Made by a program: the position numbers and the translations under genes. This document shows, piece by piece, positions 5,170 to 10,680 of a stretch of DNA of 10,680 nt; positions within the stretch are counted from its first letter, which is position 1, and every line of letters starts with the position of its first letter. This DNA comes from JBGTLA01 sp041744375. Lineage in GTDB: Bacteria; Actinomycetota; Acidimicrobiia; Spongiisociales; ZC4RG35. Below the pieces are notes generated by a model. That model worked only from the letters and a program-made list of their open reading frames with translations, searched no databases and was not told the DNA's origin. The stretch lies in assembly GCA_041744375.1 (NCBI GenBank), contig JBGTLA010000097.1, positions 1 to 10,680 on the forward strand, given 5' to 3'.

Positions 5170-7554
5170 TCAATCGGCGCGGTGACCGAGGAGCGACGCT
5201 TGGATCGCCTCCGACCGGCCAACCAGGTCCCAAGCGTGGTGGGCCACCCCCGCGGTGATCGACCGTGTGTCCACGCACAACGTTTCCTCGTCGCACCCGG
5301 TCACGATCAAGGCTTGGACCGGGAGGTCTCGGTTGCGGACCCTCAGGAGCAGGTCCTCGAATGGACCGGAGCCATTCGCCAACCAGGTGAGTCGTCCCCA
5401 CCCCCGGTCGGTCATCGGCCTGAACTCGACGATCGTGGCCCCGTCATCGGTCGAATGGGCCGTCACGAGGTCGGCGCGTCCGTCTCCGTCGACATCGAAG
5501 AGGCGGCTGAACTCGAGCTCCTGATTTCGGGCCACACCGAGGAGGCGGGGCGCGGAAAAGGATGAGCCGGTCGACGTCTGGGCAAACCAGCATTTCTCGG
5601 CGAAGGCGCAAGTGGCCGTGTACACGAGATCCGACAAGGCGTTGTGGGTGATGTCCGCCGCCTCGACGAAGTTCCCGGCCTCGTCGGGAGGAGATCCCCA
5701 GTGTTCCGGTTCGGCGAAGCCGTTTCCAAGGCTGCGGTGGACACGCCAGCACACCTCACTCGGGGAGCCGCAGCGGCCCCGATAAGCAACGTCGTCGAAT
5801 CCGTCGCCGTCGAAATCGCCGGTGATGAGCGCATCCGTGCCTTGAGCCAGCCGAAGCCCGTCACCCCAATCCTCTCCCGGACCCACAGAAGAGCCGGCGG
5901 AGCGATGTACGCGCCAACAGGGAACGGACCTCCCGCAACGCCCTCGGTAAAAGATGTCGTCGTGCCCGTTACCGGTGAGGTCGGCGGCCCGCAAACCGAG
6001 TTCGTGCGTTTCGAGGCTGAACCAGGCAGTGTCGCCCAACCGTGCGGTGTCTGCCACTCCTTCGGCTGTGGTGCGGGCGAGCTGAAAGCACGTCCCGCCG
6101 GGGCACTCACCCCACCACACCCGGCCCGGAAGGCCATCGCCCATTACGTCGGCCTCGATGGACCCTCCCAGACCGTCTCCCGCTCCGCAGCCGATCCTGG
6201 CGGTGTCAACCGCCAGCCCGTCCACGGTCAGGCCCAGAGAGGAAGAGGCCACTGCCTTTCCCCCGTAGTAGACGTTGAACCAAAACGACTCGATCCGAAT
6301 CCCCGGTTCGTCCGACCGGCGAAACTGGATGCCGGCGGAGTCGAAGGCGGGGGTGCCATCGACCCACGCCCGCAGGGCTCCGTCGGACAGGCCCGGGGTG
6401 TTGAGCCGCACCTCGCCTTCTACGCAGTACCACTCGTCGAGCTGGAGCTTTCCCGCCTCGTTCCACATCATCCCGTCGCCGTAACGTCGTTCCTGGCCGA
6501 GGTGGTAGACGTAGAAACCCAGCCGCGCTCTCGTGTCCTCGGGCCGCGCACCAAAGAACTGCATGCGCGCCGACCACCCCGGCGAGGCCGGGCTCGACCG
6601 ATGCCCACCCTTGCCGGCCCGGCCGTAGACCCCCGAGAAGCCCGGTAGTTTGCCCGACGCCCGCGGGGCCCAGTCGGGATCGAAACGGAGGTAGTACCGG
6701 AAGAAGAGTTGCTCGGGTTCGTGGCCAACGACGGATGAAAGATCGAGACGGAGGTCGGCACCGTAGTGAGCCCCCTTGGGAATCGTCACTCCGAGCCCGT
6801 CGTCCCAGAATCCCGGGGTGACGGCCAGGCGGTTGCGACTGGTCGGTCCACGAGATTTCCAGATCTCCACGAGATCGAATGCCCCCGCCAGTGCCGGGGT
6901 CGCCTCCATGGCCGCCAGGCGACCCGGTGGAGAAACGGGTGCGAGTCCCAAGGCCGTGACCAACGAGTGGGCGGCCTCCCCGCGCGTTACGGCCAGATCG
7001 GGGCAGATTCGCCTTCCCACCGGCGGGTCGCAGGCCTCGAGAACACCCCGCACGCCGAGAAGGGACAGCTCCGATGCGAACGGCGTCGCGTCGAGGTCGC
7101 GGAAATGGCTGTAACCGACGGGAGAGAACTCGCGCCCGAATGCCCGCGCCAGCAGTGCGGCCAGTTGACCTCGGGTTACGGGGTGGTCGGGACAGAAGCG
7201 AGAGCTCTCACATCCTGACGTGATGCCGGCTTCTGCCAGCCGTTCGATCGCACTCGCGGCCGGGTGACCCGAGACGTCGTCGAACCGCCGTTGGGCGACC
7301 TGGGGCAGATCGATGGCCCGGGCCAGCATCATGGCCATCTCGGCGCGTGTCACCACGTCGTTGGGACAGAAGTGGTCGTTGTCGGGGGGGTTGCATCCCC
7401 GGATCAGTCCGGCGTCACTGGCCGCCTCGATAAATGGCTCGAACCGGTTGGTGTCGTCGTCGCGAAAAGCTCCCGGGTCGTTTGCCATTCCCGGCGACCC
7501 GACGAAGAGGCAAGAGGCGACGGCGGCCGTCAAGATGACGAATCGAGTCCGCAT
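5170..7554 (-). CDS. Secreted SLH-domain protein with polysaccharide-lyase-14-like domain and FG-GAP/VCBS-like repeats
   Basis: This 794-residue exported protein begins with a Sec signal peptide (about 1-24, ending GMA-ND). Three S-layer homology repeats follow (about 33-90, 91-145, 146-205), each with a VTR motif and a Cys pair near GC...CP (C54/C63, C115/C121, C175/C184). Residues about 220-455 resemble the polysaccharide lyase 14 jelly-roll domain: FFRYYLRFDPDW, KLPGFSGVYG, WSARMQFFG, GFYVYHLGQ, WYCVEGEVRLNTPG and a WVDG strand. The rest (460-794) is a set of FG-GAP/VCBS-like repeats with DxDGDGxxD or relatives (for example FDGDGFDDV and FDVDGDGRADLV), likely calcium-binding blades. Five of these carry a Cys pair. 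It is probably anchored to the cell surface by SLH and binds or cleaves an acidic polysaccharide; catalysis is inferred. The start is an ATG with a convincing signal peptide but weak ribosome site. Confidence 0.85.
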   Translation of the reverse strand: MRTRFVILTAAVASCLFVGSPGMANDPGAFRDDDTNRFEPFIEAASDAGLIRGCNPPDNDHFCPNDVVTRAEMAMMLARAIDLPQVAQRRFDDVSGHPAASAIERLAEAGITSGCESSRFCPDHPVTRGQLAALLARAFGREFSPVGYSHFRDLDATPFASELSLLGVRGVLEACDPPVGRRICPDLAVTRGEAAHSLVTALGLAPVSPPGRLAAMEATPALAGAFDLVEIWKSRGPTSRNRLAVTPGFWDDGLGVTIPKGAHYGADLRLDLSSVVGHEPEQLFFRYYLRFDPDWAPRASGKLPGFSGVYGRAGKGGHRSSPASPGWSARMQFFGARPEDTRARLGFYVYHLGQERRYGDGMMWNEAGKLQLDEWYCVEGEVRLNTPGLSDGALRAWVDGTPAFDSAGIQFRRSDEPGIRIESFWFNVYYGGKAVASSSLGLTVDGLAVDTARIGCGAGDGLGGSIEADVMGDGLPGRVWWGECPGGTCFQLARTTAEGVADTARLGDTAWFSLETHELGLRAADLTGNGHDDIFYRGRCGRSVPCWRVHRSAGSSVGPGEDWGDGLRLAQGTDALITGDFDGDGFDDVAYRGRCGSPSEVCWRVHRSLGNGFAEPEHWGSPPDEAGNFVEAADITHNALSDLVYTATCAFAEKCWFAQTSTGSSFSAPRLLGVARNQELEFSRLFDVDGDGRADLVTAHSTDDGATIVEFRPMTDRGWGRLTWLANGSGPFEDLLLRVRNRDLPVQALIVTGCDEETLCVDTRSITAGVAHHAWDLVGRSEAIQASLLGHRAD

Positions 7555-7627
7555 CCGGCTTTGAACGTAGTGCCCGATGGTCGGGTTCCCCCAGTTGTCG
7601 GTCGGTGGTCACGGCCGGTACAACAGC

Positions 7628-7642
7628 CTCATGCGTCATGAG
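7628..7642. promoter_or_regulatory. Perfect 6 bp inverted repeat upstream of the SLH gene
   Basis: CTCATG and CATGAG are separated by CGT. The dyad lies about 74 nt upstream of the SLH protein start. Its size and symmetry would suit a dimeric regulator site, but it is short and may be chance; no clear -35/-10 pair could be fixed next to it. Confidence 0.25.
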
Positions 7643-7659
7643 CTCGCCGAACGCGACAA

Positions 7660-7684
7660 GGCCCCCGTTTGGGCGACGGGGGCC
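7660..7684 (-). terminator. Strong GC hairpin, terminator-like, between divergent genes
   Basis: GGCCCCCG at 7660-7667 pairs with CGGGGGCC at 7677-7684 around a 9 nt loop. Read on the minus strand, the stem is followed by TTGTC, a weak T tract; on the plus strand it is followed by TCGCC. It looks like actinobacterial intrinsic terminators. Its position is odd, because it lies upstream of both the minus-strand SLH gene and the plus-strand glutaredoxin-like gene, so no recognised gene ends here. Confidence 0.55.
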
Positions 7685-7842
7685 TCGCCTATCGAGAGAG
7701 TGCTCCGCCGTGGGGCGGGCTGGGAGGCTATCCGATCACACCTAGGGTCTTGAACGTGCCCTTGGCATGACTGGCGGAGCTGTTTCTCTCTCGCTGGAAT
7801 GTTACATCGGAAATCTGTGTACGCATCTTGAGAAGTTTTTCT

Positions 7843-8088
7843 TTGACCTTTGTGACCCATTCTGGGTGCCATCTCTGCGAGGACGCCGCCGTGGTCGTCG
7901 CCCGGGTTGCCGCCCGGCACGCCGTCGTCATCGATGAGGTAGAGCTGAGCTCCGACGACGACCTCGTCCGTCTCTACAGCCTGCGGATCCCGGTCGTGCT
8001 AGGTCCCGACGGCACGGTTCTGGCTGAAGGCGCCGTCGTCGAGCGCACCCTCGACAGGATGGTCCGCCAGGCACTGCGCCGGCGGTGA
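7843..8088 (+). CDS. Glutaredoxin-like thiol-redox protein (DUF836 type)
   Basis: This roughly 81-residue thioredoxin-fold protein has an N-terminal strand followed at once by the redox motif C-H-L-C within SGCHLCEDA. A helix follows, then strand AVVIDEVEL, helix DDLVRLYSLR, the cis-Pro-type IPVV loop and a GPDGTVL beta turn, as in the glutaredoxin-like DUF836 family (PF05768). It likely performs thiol-disulfide exchange in the cytosol; the partner is unknown, and mycothiol is a possible cofactor given mshA nearby. The start is uncertain because no ATG exists in frame. TTG 7843 is preferred, with AGAAG about 7 nt upstream and a strand beginning directly; TTG 7828 would add five residues and GTG 7852 would remove three. 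The bases before it are noticeably less GC-rich than the surroundings. Confidence 0.7.
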   Translation: MTFVTHSGCHLCEDAAVVVARVAARHAVVIDEVELSSDDDLVRLYSLRIPVVLGPDGTVLAEGAVVERTLDRMVRQALRRR

Positions 8089-8191
8089 CTGCGAGTTCTC
8101 TCCAGGAGGCTTAGGTGCTCCGGCCGTGAGGAAGGCAGTCGGACGGTGGCGAAGGGACTCTTCTGGTGCCGAACACGCCACCTTCGAGTCA

Positions 8192-8206
8192 ACCCCCTCG
8201 GGGGGT
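8192..8206 (-). terminator. Short GC hairpin just after the cytochrome operon
   Basis: ACCCCC and GGGGGT pair around a TCG loop, 4 nt beyond the stop of the last minus-strand cytochrome gene. It has no T tract on either side. Its place suggests a terminator for the cytochrome operon. Nothing else recognisable lies between 8089 and 8191. Confidence 0.45.
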
Positions 8207-8210
8207 CCCG

Positions 8211-9230
8211 TCAGCCCATTTCTTCGGTGGTCGGTTCTTCGCCCTCGAGCGGCTCATCTCCTTGGGAGTCAGTGTCCGCACCGGGATCGCCGTCGGGGTC
8301 CTCGGGGTCGGGCTCGTCGGACAGACCGCAGTCGACCAGCACCTCCTCGGGGCTTCCCCCTGAGTGGCGGACCCGCTCGTACGCCACCACCGCCGCCAGT
8401 TGCTCGGGTGTCAGTGATCCGCCAAAACCGGGCATGCCGCCGGCGACCGGCCGGTTGTTGTCGCCGTAGGTGTTGCGACCGGCGGCGGTGAAGCCACTGG
8501 AGCCCAACTCGACCCAGTCGATGTGGTCCTCACAGCTGCCGAAGGTGCTGAGCACACCAGTGAGGGCCGGGAAGACACCGGCGCCCTCGCCTTGCGCGCC
8601 GTGGCAGCCGGCGCACGAGGAGTACACCTCGGCTCCGACGGCGATCACGTCGGTGGCTGCGCCGGGTGTGCCTCGCCCTTCGAAAGGTGAGCCGTCACAG
8701 TTCTCGACCAGTCCGGTGACCCTGTCGACCCGCAGCTCGGTGCGGTCGCCACACTCCGCCCCGGCGGCGACCGACAGGTAGATGAGGCCGAAGGCCGGGA
8801 CGAACAACAGGAGCGCCGACAACCACATCGGAATGGCGAAACCGGTCCGTTCTGTGATCCCGGCCGTCGGCACTGTCACCACCACCGGGTACTCGAGCGC
8901 TTCCTCAGGGCTCACTCTCTCGGGAGCAGGAGGGGGGCCGGCTGCCGTAGGTGCCGAGGCGGCAGCCGCCGCCGGTTCGACGACCTGGGGTTCGGGCGCT
9001 GCCGTCTCGCCGTCCTCTGGCTCCTCGGTCGCTTCGGTGGAGGCGGGTGGAGCATCTTCTGGGGCTGGTGTGGGGGCCGGTGCGGAGTCCACCGGCTCTC
9101 CTCCGGCCCAGGCGGCGAGGACGTCTTCGTAGGACTGGCCGGTTTCATCAGCGCGGGCCCGGGCCGAGCGCTCGACCAGCGACTCGGGCACTCCCATGGC
9201 CTGGGCGGCGGCGGCGAGCTGCTCGCTCAC
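8211..9230 (-). CDS. Membrane-anchored monoheme cytochrome c with N-terminal cytoplasmic module (CcoP-position)
   Basis: This 339-residue protein has an N-terminal helical module (1-45), a Pro/Ala/Glu-rich linker (46-110), one membrane helix (about 131-155) and an extracytoplasmic domain. The class I cytochrome c has the heme motif CAGCH at 206-210 and a likely axial Met266 in GGMPGFGG, followed by the usual LTPEQLAAVVAYER helix. Extra Cys at 160, 178, 233 and 301 could form disulfides. A tail of about 38 residues is strongly acidic. It sits where ccoP would follow ccoO, but ccoP normally encodes two hemes and this has one. The start is GTG 9228-9230, which forms a GTGA overlap with the upstream stop and has AAGGAGG six nt before it. 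It probably passes electrons to, or within, the oxidase-like complex encoded upstream. Confidence 0.82.
   Translation of the reverse strand: MSEQLAAAAQAMGVPESLVERSARARADETGQSYEDVLAAWAGGEPVDSAPAPTPAPEDAPPASTEATEEPEDGETAAPEPQVVEPAAAAASAPTAAGPPPAPERVSPEEALEYPVVVTVPTAGITERTGFAIPMWLSALLLFVPAFGLIYLSVAAGAECGDRTELRVDRVTGLVENCDGSPFEGRGTPGAATDVIAVGAEVYSSCAGCHGAQGEGAGVFPALTGVLSTFGSCEDHIDWVELGSSGFTAAGRNTYGDNNRPVAGGMPGFGGSLTPEQLAAVVAYERVRHSGGSPEEVLVDCGLSDEPDPEDPDGDPGADTDSQGDEPLEGEEPTTEEMG
9096..9230 (-). other. N-terminal module, copy 1 (codons 1-45 of the last cytochrome gene)
   Basis: This segment encodes a helical module with AMGVPE-S-LVERSARARA, then TGQ and EDVLAAWAGGE. It matches copy 2 (9923-10054) at about 30 of 35 aligned residues. 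It precedes the linker and membrane helix, so it should stay in the cytoplasm. The pattern GVP...LV...TG....EDV faintly recalls peripheral subunit-binding domains of 2-oxoacid dehydrogenases; this is only a resemblance. Confidence 0.7.
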
Positions 9231-10054
9231 TGGTCGCCTCCTTCATCGGCGATGTCGGGTTCCTCGTCGGTGCCCTCGTCCGGGCGGGCGGGCTGGAGCA
9301 AGCCGGCCGGTGAGGTGGCCGACTCGGCGACATACGCCACGAGAGCACGAGTGGCTGGTTCGGACAATACGAGAGGAGGGTGGTTGGCTCCGGAAAAAAC
9401 CGCCGAGATCTGGTCGGGGGTCATTCTGGATCCGACGTCGGATAGGTCCGGTCCGATACGCCGGTAGCCGATGACCTGGTTGCTGTCGGCTAGAGAAACG
9501 GGCCCGAGACCGACATCGGCGACGACCGAACGCACCGCCTGGGTGTGACAGGAGGCACATCCCGCCCGCAGGTAGACGTCGCGGCCTGTCCGGGCCTCGT
9601 CGGACAGGATCACCTGCGAGGAACGTACCGCGGTGCCTGGTTCGGGGAACGAGGGAAAGACGAAGCCGAGCAGCACCACGAGAATGACGACTCCCAATCC
9701 CCCCATCACGGTGATGAGGGGACGATCCGGAGCGCTCTCGAGAATCGGAGGACCGAGCGGCGCCGACGGTGGCGGGGCTGCCGGTTGGGAGGGAGTTACC
9801 CCAGACGGCGGCGGGGCCACGTCGGGTGCCTCTGGTGCCGGTGCTGCCTCGCTGTCGTCGTCGGGGGGGCCCTCGGGTGTGGTCTCGGGCTCGGGAGCAG
9901 GAGCGGGACTCGCCGCCATCGCCTCGCCCCCCGCCCAGGCCGCCAGCACATCCTCGACGGGCTGGCCTGTGGCCTCGGCGCGGGCGCGTGCCGAACGTTC
10001 CACGAGAGTCTCGGGAACCCCCATCGCCGTGGCGGCAGCGGAGACGTCACTCAT
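9227..10054 (-). CDS. CcoO-like membrane-anchored monoheme cytochrome c with N-terminal cytoplasmic module
   Basis: This 275-residue protein starts at ATG 10052-10054, 8 nt inside the upstream gene. The open frame continues 70 codons further back, but only as a shadow of that gene. Layout: module 1-44, a Pro/Ala/Glu/Asp-rich linker (45-108), a membrane helix (about 112-134), a monoheme domain and an acidic tail. The heme region GRDVYLRAGCASCHTQAVR (157-175; Cys166, Cys169, His170) followed by RRIGPDLSDVGSR (198-210) is the CcoO pattern of cbb3 oxidases. Where CcoO has its axial Met before a Pro, this protein has Asn-His-Pro-Pro (224-227). It lacks the CcoO N-terminal start directly at the membrane helix. 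Its role is presumably electron entry to the CcoN-like subunit; altered heme ligation is possible. Confidence 0.82.
   Translation of the reverse strand: MSDVSAAATAMGVPETLVERSARARAEATGQPVEDVLAAWAGGEAMAASPAPAPEPETTPEGPPDDDSEAAPAPEAPDVAPPPSGVTPSQPAAPPPSAPLGPPILESAPDRPLITVMGGLGVVILVVLLGFVFPSFPEPGTAVRSSQVILSDEARTGRDVYLRAGCASCHTQAVRSVVADVGLGPVSLADSNQVIGYRRIGPDLSDVGSRMTPDQISAVFSGANHPPLVLSEPATRALVAYVAESATSPAGLLQPARPDEGTDEEPDIADEGGDQ
9237..9243 (-). promoter_or_regulatory. Strong Shine-Dalgarno site deciding the GTG start at 9230
   Basis: The minus strand reads AAGGAGG, then six bases, then GTG. This is the best ribosome site in the window and supports efficient, independent re-initiation of the second cytochrome gene even though it overlaps the preceding stop. 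Confidence 0.75.
9923..10054 (-). other. N-terminal module, copy 2 (codons 1-44 of the CcoO-like gene)
   Basis: This is the same module as at 9096-9230. In two conserved blocks (LVERSARARA and EDVLAAWAGGE, 21 identical residues) 15 codons differ synonymously and 6 are the same, so the copies are old and their protein sequence has been kept by selection. Confidence 0.7.
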
Positions 10055-10680
10055 GTCTCGTCGCCTCGTCGCGCTGGGTGACGAGGATCTCCTGGGCGGT
10101 GGCTTCGCCTCGGGTGATCGAACGGAACAGGAGCGAAGCCAGCGAGAGGTTGGCGACGACAGCGACCAGGCCGGCCAGCCCCCCGAGACCGACGAAGACG
10201 TTGGACAACCCCGAGACAGTCGTCCACTCTCCCCCAACCGCAGTGAACACGCCCGTGAAGCCACCTCCTGCCCAGGTGTACCCCATGACCAGCCCGGCCA
10301 CGGTCAACGTCGCCAGGATGCCTCCTCCACCGATCAGGGTGAGACGGATGAATCGATCGGCCATCTGGGTCGAGTACAGCCGACGCCCCATCATCCGCGG
10401 TAGGGCCTGAAAGGTCCAGCTGGCCAGGAGCAAGGGAAGGACACCGAGGATGAAGGCATAGTGGATGCCTTCCCAGTAGGGAGTCAGCGCCAGCAACACA
10501 GAGGAGTTACCGAAACCCGCTGCCGCCGCCAGCACGGTCACCACCAGGGCCAGAGAGGTACCGGCCACCGCCGTTGCCACAACCGGGTCGGGCCCTCCAG
10601 CCGAGCGGCGCCAGGCGCCGCGGGTGGTGCTGGCCACCGTGGCTACTACGGCCAGGGCACCGACCGGCAGCGCCAGGCCC
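10047..10680 (-). CDS. CcoN-like heme-copper oxidase subunit I homologue, C-terminal part
   Basis: The frame is open to the right window edge; 210 C-terminal residues are visible and the 5' end lies outside. At least four full membrane helices are seen, plus one cut by the edge. QALPRMMGRRLYSTQMADRFIRLTLIGGGG followed by a helix with VAGLVMGYTW corresponds to the late helices of CcoN (PRL-GR-YS, HFWL-IG, GI-QG--W). This supports a heme-copper oxidase subunit I homologue in front of CcoO-like and cytochrome genes. Upstream of PR, where CcoN has two His in an HxH motif that bind the two hemes, this protein has GIHYAF with a single His. It may be a degenerate, structural or otherwise altered subunit, or the alignment may be off. 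The stop overlaps the next start by 8 nt. The missing N-terminus prevents a check of the copper ligands. Confidence 0.65.
   Translation of the reverse strand, partial: GLALPVGALAVVATVASTTRGAWRRSAGGPDPVVATAVAGTSLALVVTVLAAAAGFGNSSVLLALTPYWEGIHYAFILGVLPLLLASWTFQALPRMMGRRLYSTQMADRFIRLTLIGGGGILATLTVAGLVMGYTWAGGGFTGVFTAVGGEWTTVSGLSNVFVGLGGLAGLVAVVANLSLASLLFRSITRGEATAQEILVTQRDEATRHE

Noticed and set aside
5644..6648. 334-residue plus-strand frame
   Set aside because: It is antisense to the SLH protein gene, whose domains are clear; the plus-strand peptide is Pro/Arg-rich without recognisable features.
7636..7931. 94- and 67-residue minus-strand frames before the SLH gene
   Set aside because: No family resemblance and no ribosome site; the N-terminal halves are antisense to the glutaredoxin-like gene. 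Only a short 3' segment is kept as part of a possible small transcript.
10055..10264. 70-codon upstream extension of the CcoO-like gene
   Set aside because: The extension lies inside the CcoN-like gene in another frame; ATG 10054 gives a start matching the sister protein's N-terminus.
9633..10403. 256-residue and 213-residue plus-strand frames opposite the cytochrome genes
   Set aside because: Low-complexity Gly/Ala/Ser/Arg-rich shadows of the CcoO-like and CcoN-like genes.

Overview
The window is high-GC DNA with dense, mostly gap-free coding and several 4 to 8 nt start/stop overlaps. It carries a mycothiol-type glycosyltransferase (MshA) followed by a YbjN-domain protein, an arrangement I recall from mycobacteria, so the source is very likely an actinomycete (Actinomycetota). 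SLH proteins with Cys-containing repeats and a cbb3-like cytochrome cluster suggest a lineage near Acidimicrobiia, but that narrower placement is inference.

Left part (1-2670, + strand): the 3' end of a probable L-asparaginase II-like gene, a BioF2/CelD-type GNAT acyltransferase, mshA and a YbjN-domain gene form a tight, translationally coupled operon. A 621 bp non-coding gap follows (2671-3291). It holds three DnaA-box-like 9-mers in 32 bp, an 8 bp inverted repeat, and a roughly 370 bp array built almost wholly from 7 bp words, which runs into the stop codon of the next gene.

Middle part (3292-8088): a minus-strand Clp1/Grc3-like P-loop polynucleotide kinase is divergent from a SAM hydroxide adenosyltransferase (DUF62). 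Converging on the latter are a possible 27-residue membrane peptide and a large secreted protein (three SLH repeats, a polysaccharide-lyase-14-like domain, then FG-GAP/VCBS-like repeats with regularly spaced Cys pairs). The region upstream of that gene contains a strong GC hairpin. A small CxxC glutaredoxin-like gene (DUF836 type) lies beyond it on the + strand.

Right part (8211-10680, - strand): three overlapping genes encode a respiratory cluster, transcribed from the right edge inward: the C-terminal part of a CcoN-like membrane subunit, a CcoO-like monoheme cytochrome c, and a second monoheme cytochrome c. The CcoN-like protein does not show the paired HxH heme ligands expected at this position, and the CcoO-like protein has His where Met is expected. 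Both cytochromes start with nearly the same ~45-residue soluble module, predicted to be cytoplasmic, joined to the membrane anchor by a long Pro/Ala/Glu-rich linker. The two copies of the module keep their amino acids while most of their codons differ, so it is under selection. This cluster is the best candidate in the window for undescribed biology.
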